Shown in pieces: positions 8,492 through 17,759 of a DNA stretch of 64,000 nucleotides (its first letter is position 1; every line of letters begins with the position of its first letter). The translations under genes and the position numbers were made by a program. The notes beneath the pieces were generated by a model. That model was not told the origin of the DNA. It ran no database searches and saw only the letters and a program-made list of their open reading frames with translations. The stretch is from an uncultured Desulfuromonas sp. (GTDB lineage Bacteria > Desulfobacterota > Desulfuromonadia > Desulfuromonadales > Desulfuromonadaceae): the NCBI RefSeq assembly GCF_963678835.1, contig NZ_OY787469.1, positions 1,426,001-1,490,000 on the forward strand. Reading direction: 5' to 3'.

Positions 8492-10039
8492 TTACTCAGC
8501 AATGTCGGCCTTGAGAACTTGTGCGCCCAGGGCTTCGCGCTGTTTATCCGTGGTAATCGGGCCGATGCCGGTGGTCAGTGTGCGACTCGCGTCGCGCTCT
8601 ATGATGCCGGCAATGCTGGTCTGAACCCGGCGTAAGCGGGAGCTGTTATCCAAAAACTGAATCTGTACCACCACAGAGTCAACCGGCAGGCCGCTGTTGT
8701 TGGTTAACGCCATCACCAAGTAACCACTGCGGTCCAGTGCCAGGTCGACATCCAGATACTTTTCAGGATGTTCACTCAGATCAAGGCGAACAAAGTCGAG
8801 ACGCGCCTGCTGACCAATCGCAGAGCTGGATTGAGCGGCTGAGGCAAACAGTTGCTTGGCCAGGTTACGGTTGCCACGCTGCAGGGCGAATTGCCCGAGC
8901 GCCGCCTGGGCCGGAGCCGTAGGCAGAAAGGCGTTGCTCTTTTCCAGATCCGCACGAGCTTCATTGGTCCGCCCCAGCTGCTTGTTCGCCAGCCCCCGTT
9001 GCAGGTAGAAATGAAAATAACTGTCATTGCGGGCAATCGCCCGGTCATAATTGATGATGGCATCGTCAAAACGTTGTTGTTTGAAGCGGATGTCGCCGCG
9101 CAACGAGTGGAACAGCGCTTCCGCAGGCTGAAGACGCAGCGCTTTTTCCGCTAATGCCAGGGCCAGAGCCGTGTCGCCATCGGTGAGGGCTTTACGTCCT
9201 TCATCGTAGGCTTGGTACGCTTCGCGGTCAGCCAACAGCGGCGCCATGGCCTGTTGGTAGCTTTTGATGCCAAGGGTGCCTCCTTGAGGCAGGGTTGCTG
9301 CGGTCTGACGGTTGGCATCGACCCGCTCCTGTGACGGGGGATGACTGGCAAACAGACCCGTGAGCCAGTTGCTCTCGCGTCCCTCGGAAAGACGGACAAA
9401 CGTCTGCTGTAGTTTAATTGCCGCACTCGGATCGTAACCGGCCCGCGCCATATAATGCATACCGTAGTAATCGGATTCACGCTCGGCATCACGGCCGTAT
9501 TTCTGGTTGACCAGTTGTGCGGCAACCGATGCGCCACTGGTGGCCAGGGCCGAATATTCGCTGTTTTCTGATGCGATGGAGGCCGCCAGCACCGCTCCCT
9601 GCAGTAACATGCCGCGTTCCATCCCTTTGGCACCGTGGCGGGCGGCGGCATGGACAATCTCATGACCTAAAACCGCGGCGAGTTCGGCTTCGTTGTCCAA
9701 TTCCACCAACAACCCGCGGTTGATGGCAATCTTGCCGCCGGGCAGCGCCCAGGCATTGGGCGTTGAGTCGTTGATCACTTTAAATTCATACGGCAACTGT
9801 CGATCACTGACTGCCGCAAGTTTCTGACCGACCTGCTGTACGTAGCGGGTCACCTGAGGGTGGGTGGTATAATCGCCACCCTGCATTTGTCGACTAGGCT
9901 GATAGTTCTGCACGCCGGTACTGATTTCAGTGGATTCGCCGATCAGAGCGAATTCATTCTTGCCGGTAACCGGATTAACGGCGCAACCTGTCAGTGTGAA
10001 AAGTGCAGCAATCAAAAAAAACGCGATCCAGCGCATCAT
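8492..10039 (-). CDS. M48 family metalloprotease lipoprotein with TPR repeats (BepA-like)
   Basis: 515 residues. An N-terminal lipoprotein signal ends in the lipobox LTGC (Cys19), so it is predicted to be attached to a membrane in the periplasm. The M48 zinc motif HEIVH is at 126-130, and a later RDAERESD segment (183-190) supplies the third ligand. The C-terminal half (about 260-420) holds helical TPR-type repeats, as in BepA/YfgC, which degrades or assembles outer-membrane proteins and LptD. A final domain of about 90 residues is not recognised. AAGGA lies six bases before the ATG. No operon partner. The BepA-type role is by family; the C-terminal extension makes it longer than E. coli BepA. 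Confidence 0.9.
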   Translation of the reverse strand: MMRWIAFFLIAALFTLTGCAVNPVTGKNEFALIGESTEISTGVQNYQPSRQMQGGDYTTHPQVTRYVQQVGQKLAAVSDRQLPYEFKVINDSTPNAWALPGGKIAINRGLLVELDNEAELAAVLGHEIVHAAARHGAKGMERGMLLQGAVLAASIASENSEYSALATSGASVAAQLVNQKYGRDAERESDYYGMHYMARAGYDPSAAIKLQQTFVRLSEGRESNWLTGLFASHPPSQERVDANRQTAATLPQGGTLGIKSYQQAMAPLLADREAYQAYDEGRKALTDGDTALALALAEKALRLQPAEALFHSLRGDIRFKQQRFDDAIINYDRAIARNDSYFHFYLQRGLANKQLGRTNEARADLEKSNAFLPTAPAQAALGQFALQRGNRNLAKQLFASAAQSSSAIGQQARLDFVRLDLSEHPEKYLDVDLALDRSGYLVMALTNNSGLPVDSVVVQIQFLDNSSRLRRVQTSIAGIIERDASRTLTTGIGPITTDKQREALGAQVLKADIAE

Positions 10040-10231
10040 AACGGGTCCTTTGTGAAAAACGAACGATGGCGAGAGGTGATCCCGCTATCGACAAAAGATT
10101 GGAAACTTGTTACAAACAAAGCGTCCTCAAAAAACTCGTGAACCTCAACCGAGGTTTTTAAATTTTTCTACAAATGTTCCCCGCCGTCAAGAGGTCAGGG
10201 GAGAATAAACACTGTCAAGGAGAGAGCACAG

Positions 10232-10957
10232 ATGCGTACCAGTAATCCCATTCTCAAAGAACGTGCCTTTGCCGCAGCAACGACGGATCAGGTCATGACC
10301 ATCCAGGGGGCGGTGAATAAAACCATTGTGTTGTTGGCCCTGTTGGTGATTGGTGCTGGCTGGACCTGGAATCTATTTTACAATCAGGGCCATGAAGCGA
10401 TGATGCCATGGATGATGGGTGGCGTCATCGGCGCGTTTGTCGTTGCAATGATCACGGCTTTTGTTCCCAAGTTCAGTCCGGTTTGTGGTCCTATCTATTC
10501 CGTTTTGGAAGGTTTTGCCCTTGGCGGAATCTCCGCCTTTCTCGAGCAGCGCTATCCGGGGATCGTGATTCAAGCGGTTGGTTTGACGTTTGGCGTGCTG
10601 TTCAGTTTGTTGGTGGTGTACAAATTACGCCTGGTGCGGGTAACGCAAAATTTCCGCAGTGGTGTGCTGGCTGCAACCGGTGGGATTGCCGTTGTTTATC
10701 TGGTCGGCCTTGTCGGGCGCTTCTTTGGCTGGCAAATCCCCTACATTCATGATTCCGGGCCGATTGGAATTGGTTTCAGCGTGGTTGTGGTGGTGATTGC
10801 TGCGCTCAATCTGGTGCTGGATTTTGATTTTATTGAAAAAGGCGATGGTCGGGCTGCCAAATACATGGAGTGGTACGCGGCGTTCGGCCTGATTGTTACC
10901 CTGGCTTGGCTCTATCTGGAGATTTTGCGGCTTTTGTCCAAATTGCGCAGTCGCTAA
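10232..10957 (+). CDS. Bax inhibitor-1/YccA family membrane protein
   Basis: 241 residues with about seven hydrophobic segments and the family pattern: an N-terminal PILKERAFAA, GPIYSVLEGFALGGISAF in the middle, and a C-terminal DFDFIEKG followed by EWYAAFGLIVTLAWLYLEILRL. Members are inner-membrane proteins implicated in calcium leak or in modulating FtsH proteolysis; no enzymatic role is known. AAGGAGAG ribosome site upstream of the ATG. Stands alone between the divergent M48 gene and a small motility-type gene. Confidence 0.9.
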   Translation: MRTSNPILKERAFAAATTDQVMTIQGAVNKTIVLLALLVIGAGWTWNLFYNQGHEAMMPWMMGGVIGAFVVAMITAFVPKFSPVCGPIYSVLEGFALGGISAFLEQRYPGIVIQAVGLTFGVLFSLLVVYKLRLVRVTQNFRSGVLAATGGIAVVYLVGLVGRFFGWQIPYIHDSGPIGIGFSVVVVVIAALNLVLDFDFIEKGDGRAAKYMEWYAAFGLIVTLAWLYLEILRLLSKLRSR

Positions 10958-11090
10958 TTTTTACTGTTTTTTTTATTAAGTAATTGCGCCGTTTTGCCGA
11001 CTTTGTTATCTCCACCCTTTGACAAAGGGCTTCTGCAGGAGTACTCTTTTTATAACAACAGTAAAACAAGGCTGGTGTCAGGAGGGTGTC

Positions 11091-11285
11091 ATGGATGTCA
11101 ACGCAACAAATACGGCTACCGGCGGTTTGGCGATACTGAATCGAGCCAACGATCAGCCCAAACTGGCGATCGAGGTTCTGGAAAAATCGATTGAAGGGAC
11201 CAGTCAAATGAAGGTCGATGAGAGTGCGCAGGCCGAAATGGCCGCTTTCACCGGCAAAGGGCAACGAATCAACATAACAGCTTAA
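11091..11285 (+). CDS. Small YjfB-like putative motility protein
   Basis: 64 residues, soluble, alanine-rich, with no cysteine and no membrane segment. It fits the short YjfB/putative-motility family (N-terminal DVNATNTA, a central LEKSIEG and a C-terminal GKGQRINITA), whose members are often near flagellar genes in other bacteria; none are nearby here. GGAGG precedes the ATG by five bases and an intrinsic terminator follows, so it is probably its own transcript. The function is not established for the family. Confidence 0.72.
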   Translation: MDVNATNTATGGLAILNRANDQPKLAIEVLEKSIEGTSQMKVDESAQAEMAAFTGKGQRINITA

Positions 11286-11305
11286 CCACTAACCCTTTCG
11301 TTTTG

Positions 11306-11333
11306 GCCCCGTACTTGGTACGGGGCTTTTTTT
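11306..11333 (+). terminator. Intrinsic terminator
   Basis: GCCCCGTAC / GTACGGGGC stem with a 3-base loop followed by seven T, 20 bases after the stop of the small motility-type gene. Confidence 0.95.
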
Positions 11334-11496
11334 ATGCCTGTTTGATGGAGGGATGCCCAAAAATTGGGAAAAAGGTTGTGAGAGAGGAGCGCGATTTGTT
11401 TTAATAGTTTTAATGTTGATGAATTGCTTTCAACCGTTTTTTCGAAAACGGCTGTTATGCATCGATGATTTTTTTTGGCGATGAAATGGGGTGCCG

Positions 11497-13317
11497 ATGT
11501 TTTTTTCCTCCCTGTCACGCAGAGTCCGTCTCTGGCTGCGAACGGTTCAAGGTGGTACCGGGTTTCGTCTGTTACTACTGTCGGCGCTGGTGGGAGCCGT
11601 GGCCGGGTGTGGTGCCCTGGCGTTTTATTTTGCTACCAATGCTGTCGATCATTACCTTCTTGGTCAGACGGCGCATTTTCATCCTCCTGTTGAAGGGCAT
11701 CTGGCCACTAAAAATATGATGCCTGTCAATTCGTTGCAGATGGATGTTTCCTGGCTGTTGTATCTGATGCCGATGTTCGGTGGCTTGATCAGTGGCTGGT
11801 TGGTGTATCGTTATGCACCGGAGGCGGAGGGGCATGGCACCGATGGTGCTTTGGAGGCGTTTCATCGCTGCGGCGGTCAAATTCGTGGCCGAGTGCCACT
11901 GGTTAAAACCTTGGCCTCTATTGCGACAATCGGTACCGGGGGATCGGCTGGCCGCGAAGGGCCCATTGCCCAGATCGGGGCCGGATTCGGATCGTTTGTT
12001 GCCACTCGGCTGGGGTTGACGGTGTCCACCCGGCGGATACTGCTGCTGGCCGGTATGGCCGGAGGGATTGGCGCCACCTTTCGTTCACCTCTTGGGGGAG
12101 CCCTGTTCGCCGTTGAGGTGCTTTACCGCGATCCTGAATTTGAGCATGAAGGGCTGATCCCGTCGATCATCTCGTCGATCACGGCCTATTCTCTGTTTGG
12201 CGCTGTTACCGGCTGGGAGCCGTTACTGGCGACACCTCACTTTAAATTTGAGCATCCCGGGGAGTTGATTCTCTACTGTGCTCTGGGGCTTGTATGTGCG
12301 GCGTTTGGTGCGGGCTATGTCAAGGTTTTCTATGGCTTGCGCGACTACTTTAAGCGGTTGAAGTGCCCGGCCTGGCTGAAGCCGGCACTTGGCGGTCTGT
12401 TGCTCGGTGGTCTGGCCATGATGGTTCCTCAGGTCTTGGGTTCCGGTTATGGTTGGGTGCAGGCGGCGCTGTATGGAAAGATGGCTCTGTCGGTGATGCT
12501 GATTGTGGCCGTCGCCAAGATCGTTGCCACCAGTCTGACTATCTCCTCAGGAGGTTCCGGCGGCGTGTTTGCCCCCAGCCTGGTGATCGGTGCGATGTTG
12601 GGTGGTGCTTTTGGTGCCTTGTCTGAGCAGTTGTTTCCGGCATTGACGCAGGACCCACAGGCCTATGTGCTGGTGGGCATGGCCGGTTTTTTTGCCGGCG
12701 TGGCCAATGCGCCGATCGCCACGTTGATTATGGTCAGCGAGTTGACTGGAAATTACGGTTTGCTGGCCCCATTAATGCTGGTGTGTGTGGTGGCAATGAT
12801 TGCGATGCGCCGCAGTGGGATCTATGAAAAGCAGGTCAATGGTCGGATTGATTCCCCGGCTCATTTTGGCGACTTTGTCATTGACGTCCTCGAAGGTTCA
12901 CGCGTCGGCGAGTTGGAAAATAAGGGACGTGAAGCCACGTTAATTCCCGTTGGCATGACCCTGCCGGATGTGTTGCAGGCCATTTCGACGGCTAAAAGCG
13001 CCTATTTCCCGGTGGTCGATGACGATGACCGCATGTTGGGAATCTTTTCACTCAACGATATCCGTCGTATTCTCAATGAGGAGATTCCTCCGGGGCTGGT
13101 CGTTGCCGGAGATATGGCGACACGCCAGGTGATTTATGCGACACCGGACGAAGCGTTGACCGGAGTGATGAAAAAAATTACCTCGCGCAATCTCGAAGAG
13201 ATCCCCGTGGTCAACAGTGCTGAACCCGATCGGGTGCTGTACATGTTGTCGCGGCGCTCAGTGTTGGCGTATTACGCCGAACAGGTGGAAAAAACGCGGG
13301 GGCAATATCAACAATAA
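11497..13317 (+). CDS. ClC-family chloride channel/transporter with CBS pair
   Basis: 606 residues. The membrane part (about 22-440) carries the ClC signatures GHGTDGALE (112-120), GREGP (152-156, with gating glutamate Glu154) and GGSGGVFAP; the C-terminal part (about 465-595) is a tandem CBS nucleotide-sensing pair. The segment matching the internal proton glutamate of ClC-ec1 reads AVEVLY, so that glutamate appears to be valine, as in channel-type ClCs. It moves chloride or a similar anion across the inner membrane. ATG at 11497 or GTG at 11491 are both possible. It precedes a small leader frame and a DksA-like gene with a tight gap, perhaps cotranscribed. Confidence 0.92.
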   Translation: MFFSSLSRRVRLWLRTVQGGTGFRLLLLSALVGAVAGCGALAFYFATNAVDHYLLGQTAHFHPPVEGHLATKNMMPVNSLQMDVSWLLYLMPMFGGLISGWLVYRYAPEAEGHGTDGALEAFHRCGGQIRGRVPLVKTLASIATIGTGGSAGREGPIAQIGAGFGSFVATRLGLTVSTRRILLLAGMAGGIGATFRSPLGGALFAVEVLYRDPEFEHEGLIPSIISSITAYSLFGAVTGWEPLLATPHFKFEHPGELILYCALGLVCAAFGAGYVKVFYGLRDYFKRLKCPAWLKPALGGLLLGGLAMMVPQVLGSGYGWVQAALYGKMALSVMLIVAVAKIVATSLTISSGGSGGVFAPSLVIGAMLGGAFGALSEQLFPALTQDPQAYVLVGMAGFFAGVANAPIATLIMVSELTGNYGLLAPLMLVCVVAMIAMRRSGIYEKQVNGRIDSPAHFGDFVIDVLEGSRVGELENKGREATLIPVGMTLPDVLQAISTAKSAYFPVVDDDDRMLGIFSLNDIRRILNEEIPPGLVVAGDMATRQVIYATPDEALTGVMKKITSRNLEEIPVVNSAEPDRVLYMLSRRSVLAYYAEQVEKTRGQYQQ

Positions 13318-13333
13318 CGCAAGGAGATAAATC

Positions 13334-13420
13334 GTGGACTGTTTGAGCAGGAAACAAGGGCTGTTGTACGGGATGATGGTATCCGCAGGTTGTATTATCG
13401 CCGGCCCTCTCCATGAATAA
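13334..13420 (+). CDS. 28-residue leader peptide overlapping the DksA-like gene
   Basis: A GTG start with a strong AAGGAG eight bases upstream opens a 28-codon frame (VDCLSRKQGLLYGMM, ending GPLHE). Its TAA (13418-13420) overlaps the start of the DksA-like gene, whose own upstream sequence has no ribosome site. This arrangement suggests that translating the leader delivers ribosomes to the next gene. The peptide has a short hydrophobic core. Not recognised as a known family; it could also be a decayed N-terminus. Confidence 0.5.
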   Translation: MDCLSRKQGLLYGMMVSAGCIIAGPLHE

Positions 13421-13664
13421 ATCACAGCGACAACGGATTAAGCGGCGGATTGAAGCTCAATTGACATGCTTTGATAGCCAGACTCGGCAGGGACAGTTAT
13501 CGCGTGGCGACCTGTTGCGCAGTTTTCGTTTACGCAGTGCCTTGGCCCGCGTTGACAGCGAAGGCTTTGGCCGCTGTCTACGCTGTGAACAGCCGCTTGA
13601 TTTCGACCTGTTGCAAAACCATCCTGAACGGATGATCTGTGATGAGTGCCTGAACCGATCCTGA
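13413..13664 (+). CDS. Small DksA/TraR-type zinc-finger protein
   Basis: 83 residues: a helical N-terminal half and a C4 zinc finger of the DksA/TraR type (Cys55, Cys58, Cys76, Cys79; spacing 2-17-2). It is much shorter than DksA (about 150) and lacks the long coiled-coil tip, so it is closer to TraR/YbiI-like proteins that bind the RNA polymerase secondary channel; that role is inferred from the family. The ATG at 13413 has no good ribosome site of its own and lies inside the end of the leader frame. A strong terminator follows. Confidence 0.85.
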   Translation: MNKSQRQRIKRRIEAQLTCFDSQTRQGQLSRGDLLRSFRLRSALARVDSEGFGRCLRCEQPLDFDLLQNHPERMICDECLNRS

Positions 13665-13683
13665 CAGGCTCAAGCTCTCACGT

Positions 13684-13721
13684 AAAAAGCCCCTCCTGCC
13701 TTGATTGCAGGAGGGGCTTTT
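13684..13721. terminator. Bidirectional intrinsic terminator
   Basis: Stem AAAAGCCCCTCCTGC / GCAGGAGGGGCTTTT around a seven-base loop, ending the ClC/DksA-like transcript. Confidence 0.95.
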
Positions 13722-13733
13722 GTGTTTTAGCCG

Positions 13734-13840
13734 GATGGTGAAAAGGTTTTTCAACGGCGATTTCCGCCTTCTCTAAAAATCAAGGATTTGAAAAACGGTT
13801 CTTGATTTTTCTCGCCCATCCATGGGTTCCACAGACAGAT
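13734..13840 (-). repeat. Degenerate copy of the CTAGCAGG-ended repeat
   Basis: The stretch with GCGATTTCCGCCTT, CTTGATTTTTCTCGCCC and ATCCATGGGTTCCACAG matches the reverse complement of the element at 19549-19708, but the ends are eroded. The rest of the gap to 14003 holds nothing I recognise. Confidence 0.7.
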
Positions 13841-14003
13841 TCCTTGTGTTCAAAAAACGCGACGATCCCTTTTGAATCGCGTTGCCTGCGTTTAAAAATT
13901 TGTACAATCTCTGGGGTTGTTCTAGCGAAAGGCTTTATTTTTCAGCATGTTGCCTGTTGGCTCTGTTCTTGCTCAACAGAATGGCGGTTTGTCTCTCTCT
14001 GTC

Positions 14004-14036
14004 ATGCGTAATGTGCTGTTGATCACGCATTTTTTG
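14004..14036 (+). terminator. Terminator-like hairpin ahead of the LTA-synthase-type gene
   Basis: ATGCGT pairs with ACGCAT across a 15-base spacer and is followed by six to seven T, ending just before the ribosome site of the next gene. The stem is short; it could be an attenuator or chance. Confidence 0.35.
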
Positions 14037-14053
14037 CGAAGGAGTTTTTTGCT

Positions 14054-16111
14054 GTGCCATCCTTGCTGAAATTTTTCCCTTTCCCTCGCTACAATAGCCG
14101 TTTTGTCCTGTTAACCCGCTTGTTGCAACTTCTGTTGGTGGTGTTTTTTCTGTTACGCCTCTATCTGACTTGGGTCAGTTGGGTGGATATCCCTAAATCG
14201 CCAGTGACCTTGCTGTTGATTTTTGGCGGTGGTCTCGTACAGGATCTGGCTTTTTCGCTCTTTGCCATTCTGCCTGCGGCCTTGCTGTTGCTGGTGATCC
14301 CGCAACGTTTGTTGGCGTCGCGCCCACTCACTCTGCTCAGCCGTCTGGTCGTGTTCTTCAGCATGACGGGGCTGGCGTTTGTGGTTGCGGCGGAAGTGCT
14401 TTTCTGGCAGGAGTTTTCCACCCGTTTTAACTTTATCGCTGTCGATTATCTGATTTATCGTCGCGAAGTAACACAAAATATCTATGAATCTTATTCGATG
14501 GCGATTGTTGTTGCGTCCTTGGTGGTCGCCTCATTGATTCTGTTTAAAGTGCTGTCCGCTCCTTTGAAATGCTCCCTGGCAGCGACGGAACCCTTCAGCC
14601 GCCGCCTCACCCGGTTCTCCGGCCTGGTGATTCTGGCTGTTATTGTCGGGGTAACCTCGCCGCATGGTCTCGTCAAACGTTCGACCAATAACTATGTCAA
14701 TGAACTTGCCACCAACGGGCCGTATCAGTTTGTGGCGGCTTTTCGTAACAATACCCTCAACTACCGAACTTTTTACCACCTTGGCGACGACAAAGCTCTG
14801 TCACAACTGTTGCGCCAGCAATTACGTGTCACTTCACCGGCGCACAATTTATACGATATTGCTCGAACGGTTGACGTTGACCGCCAAGCTCATCCCCTCA
14901 ATGTGATTCTGGTGACGGTGGAAAGCCTCAGTGCGAAATATCTCGACAATTTGCCGGATTCTTCCCCACGCTACCAGGGGCGGACCCCGTTTTTGGATCG
15001 GTTGGCGACCCAAAGTTTGTTCTTTACCAATCTCTATGCGACCGGCACCCGTACCACCCGCGGACTGGAAGCCATTACCCTGTCGCTACCACCCACGCCT
15101 GGTCGTTCTCTGGTCAAGCGACCCGATAACGGTCCTTTTTACAGCCTTGGCGGTGTGCTGAAGCAGCATGGCTACGACACAGCGTTTTTGTATGGTGGTC
15201 GTGGTTTTTTTGACAATATGAATGCGTTTTTTTCCGGCAATGGTTACCGAATTGTTGACGAAGGGGATTTTTCAGACAATGAAATCACCTTTAAAAATGC
15301 CTGGGGAGTTTGTGATGAAGACCTCTTTGCCAAAACCCTCCAACAGGCGGACGAGGCGTCCGGCGAGCATCGCCCATTTTTCTTTCACGTGATGACCACC
15401 AGCAATCATCGTCCTTATACCTATCCCGACGGAGAAATTGATATCCCTTCGGGGACGGGGCGTGAAGGGGCGGTGCGCTATACGGATTATGCTTTGGAAC
15501 AATTTTTCAGCAACGCCCGTCACCGCGACTGGTTTGACGATACGATCTTCGTCGTGGTTGCCGATCACTGTGCCGGAAGCGCCGGCAAGGTTGGCCTGCC
15601 CATCGCCCGTTACCATATCCCGCTGTTTATTTATGCTCCGAGCCATATTGCCGCGGCACGCTACACGAAGCTTGCCAGCCAGATCGATCTGGCTCCGACC
15701 CTGCTTGGTTTGCTTGGGATCGATTATACCAGTCACTTTTTTGGCGAAAATGTTCTGGCACCGGGATATCAGCCGCGAGCACTTATCGGCAACTATCAGA
15801 AATTGGGCCTTTACCGCAACAATCGGCTGGTGATTCTTGAGCCGCAACAGGTGATCTCGCAGATTGACGATCCCTGGCACAGTGACTCTCTTGAACAGGG
15901 CGATCCGCACGCCGCAGATGTTGAGCTCACCGAAGCTTATTATCAGGGGGCAGATTATCTGATTCACCACAATTTGCACCACCTTGACCATACACCACGG
16001 CCGATCCCGTCGCGACGATCAACAGCCCGGAGCGCATCCGTTTCGAAGTCGAATCTAAACGGGCTGCTGGGTCATCTGTTATTCAAGGCGGTCTGTTGCG
16101 GCAAAAAGTGA
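14054..16111 (+). CDS. LTA synthase-family phosphoglycerol transferase/sulfatase
   Basis: 685 residues. Five membrane segments in the first 205 residues are followed by a periplasmic sulfatase-fold domain (about 280-590). Metal and catalytic features of the LtaS/OpgB type are visible: NVILVTVES (Glu290), TGTRTTRG with likely nucleophile Thr334, and VVADHCAG later. Family members transfer phosphoglycerol from lipids to glycans (lipoteichoic acid or periplasmic glucans) or modify lipid A; in a Gram-negative cell a glucan or lipid substrate is more likely. The start is GTG with AAGGAG nine bases upstream. Monogenic, ended by a shared terminator. The substrate is not determined by the sequence. 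Confidence 0.88.
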   Translation: MPSLLKFFPFPRYNSRFVLLTRLLQLLLVVFFLLRLYLTWVSWVDIPKSPVTLLLIFGGGLVQDLAFSLFAILPAALLLLVIPQRLLASRPLTLLSRLVVFFSMTGLAFVVAAEVLFWQEFSTRFNFIAVDYLIYRREVTQNIYESYSMAIVVASLVVASLILFKVLSAPLKCSLAATEPFSRRLTRFSGLVILAVIVGVTSPHGLVKRSTNNYVNELATNGPYQFVAAFRNNTLNYRTFYHLGDDKALSQLLRQQLRVTSPAHNLYDIARTVDVDRQAHPLNVILVTVESLSAKYLDNLPDSSPRYQGRTPFLDRLATQSLFFTNLYATGTRTTRGLEAITLSLPPTPGRSLVKRPDNGPFYSLGGVLKQHGYDTAFLYGGRGFFDNMNAFFSGNGYRIVDEGDFSDNEITFKNAWGVCDEDLFAKTLQQADEASGEHRPFFFHVMTTSNHRPYTYPDGEIDIPSGTGREGAVRYTDYALEQFFSNARHRDWFDDTIFVVVADHCAGSAGKVGLPIARYHIPLFIYAPSHIAAARYTKLASQIDLAPTLLGLLGIDYTSHFFGENVLAPGYQPRALIGNYQKLGLYRNNRLVILEPQQVISQIDDPWHSDSLEQGDPHAADVELTEAYYQGADYLIHHNLHHLDHTPRPIPSRRSTARSASVSKSNLNGLLGHLLFKAVCCGKK

Positions 16112-16330
16112 CGTCCGGAATCTTCACAGGTTCTCTGCCAACACCAAGAACTGAAGCTGTCTTCAGCCTGATCCGGGTAACTTTAACGCCGCGGCCCTGC
16201 CACACCCATGGCGTTGCAGTCTATTGCCGGTGCTGAAGTGCGACTTGAGCATCTGTGATTGTGTTGCCGTGAAGAGCTGGTCGTGGGCAAACAAAACTCC
16301 CGGTCCGGTGCTTTGTCGTTTTTTTTTAAC
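16112..16330. other. Intergenic region, nothing recognised
   Basis: Between the LTA-synthase-type gene and the shared terminator I see no gene, repeat or clear RNA motif. Confidence 0.6.
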
Positions 16331-16370
16331 AGGAAAGCCCCTGTCGTTAGTTGGCGACAGGGGCTTTCCT
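16331..16370. terminator. Bidirectional terminator between convergent genes
   Basis: AGGAAAGCCCCTGTCG pairs perfectly with CGACAGGGGCTTTCCT over an eight-base loop; a run of T lies on the left. It serves the plus-strand LTA-synthase-type gene and the minus-strand thiC. Confidence 0.9.
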
Positions 16371-16423
16371 GGTTGATGCAGACACGGTTTTGTGTCTTAT
16401 GGACACATTGAAAAAACTGTGAT

Positions 16424-17731
16424 TTAGCTGGCCTTCTTGTCCAGTTCCTCGCGGCGCTCGTCCATCACTTTGACGGCGCACAGATCGCCGCACATGGTGC
16501 AGGCACCGTGCTCGTCGGCGGCCTTGTTGGACTCACGGCGTTCACGGGCTTTAACCGGATCGAGTGACAGCTCAAACTGTTTTTCCCAATCAAGATCCTT
16601 ACGTGCCTGAGCCATGGCGTGGTCTTTTTCAATCGCGCCGGGAACCTGCTTGACGATATCTGCAGCGTGAGCGGCAATGCGGCTGGCGATAACCCCTTCA
16701 TGAACATCCTGAACGTTGGGCAGGCACAGGTGCTCGCTGGGGGTGACATAACACAAAAAGTCGGCACCCGAGGAGGCGGCAAGGGCACCACCAATGGCGC
16801 AGGTGATGTGGTCGTAACCGGCGGCGAGGTCGGTAACCAAGGGGCCGAGGACGTAAAACGGTGCGCCGTGACACACCTGTTTCTGCAGCTCGATGTTGGC
16901 TTTGACCTGATCCAGGGGCACATGGCCGGGGCCTTCGATCATCACCTGAATACCGGCATCCCAGGCGCGGTTGGTCAATTCGCCGAGGATCAGCAGCTCC
17001 TGAATCTGGGCACGGTCTGTTGCATCGTGCAGACAGCCGGGGCGGAAGCCGTCACCGAGTGACAGCACGGCATCGTAAGGACGTACCAGTTCAAGCAAAC
17101 GATCAAAATGCTCATACAGTGGGTTTTCCGCTTTGTTGAACGCCATCCATTTGGCCGTGAACGAACCGCCACGCGAGACAACATCCATCATACGGCCTTC
17201 GCGATCCATCCGGTCAAGGGTGATCTGGGTGACACCGCAGTGAACGGTGATGAAATCAACGCCATCGTCGAGGTGTTTCTTGATGCCGTCAAAGATTTCG
17301 TCCACGGTCATCTGAACCATGGCTTTTTTCTTTTTTGCAATGGTGTCAACCGCGGCCTGGTACAGCGGAACGCTGCCGATGCATGCGTCGGTTTCGGCAA
17401 TGATGGCAGCGCGGATTTCGTCAATGGGACCGCCGGTGGACAGATCCATCAGAGCATGGGCTCCTGCAGCAACAGCGACGCGCGCTTTTTCCATTTCGTT
17501 GTCGATGCTGGTGTCGTCTTTACTGGTGCCGATATTGGCATTGACCTTGGTACTCAGGCCTTTGCCGACGGCAAGAGGCTTGCCGTTCTTGCGTTTGACA
17601 TTATGGCAAATGCAGGCGGTGCCTTCAGCGACGCGGGCGCGCAGCCATTCCGCGTCAACCCCTTCAATCTCGGCAGCCTGGCGCAGCGTGTCTGTAATGA
17701 TGCCCTGACGGGCGGATTCCATAAGAGTCAT
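16424..17731 (-). CDS. thiC: Phosphomethylpyrimidine synthase ThiC
   Basis: 435 residues. Radical-SAM enzyme converting aminoimidazole ribotide to the HMP-phosphate half of thiamine. The C-terminal cluster motif CTMCGDLC (CxxCxxxxC) is present, along with the family runs NANIGTS, GTACICHN, DLSTGG, TVHCGVT, SRGGS, DAVLSLGDG and EGPGHVP. It is the short form found in many anaerobes, lacking the N-terminal extension of E. coli ThiC (about 630). GAGGA lies nine bases before the ATG. It follows the thiE-thiD fusion by 28 bp in one riboswitch-led operon. Confidence 0.97.
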   Translation of the reverse strand: MTLMESARQGIITDTLRQAAEIEGVDAEWLRARVAEGTACICHNVKRKNGKPLAVGKGLSTKVNANIGTSKDDTSIDNEMEKARVAVAAGAHALMDLSTGGPIDEIRAAIIAETDACIGSVPLYQAAVDTIAKKKKAMVQMTVDEIFDGIKKHLDDGVDFITVHCGVTQITLDRMDREGRMMDVVSRGGSFTAKWMAFNKAENPLYEHFDRLLELVRPYDAVLSLGDGFRPGCLHDATDRAQIQELLILGELTNRAWDAGIQVMIEGPGHVPLDQVKANIELQKQVCHGAPFYVLGPLVTDLAAGYDHITCAIGGALAASSGADFLCYVTPSEHLCLPNVQDVHEGVIASRIAAHAADIVKQVPGAIEKDHAMAQARKDLDWEKQFELSLDPVKARERRESNKAADEHGACTMCGDLCAVKVMDERREELDKKAS

Positions 17732-17759
17732 AGTGTGTCCTCACATAAATGGCGTTGGT

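Noticed and set aside
10141-10159. AACCTC/GAGGTT hairpin with T-rich tail before the Bax-inhibitor gene
   Set aside because: Short stem with no upstream gene on that strand; could be chance.
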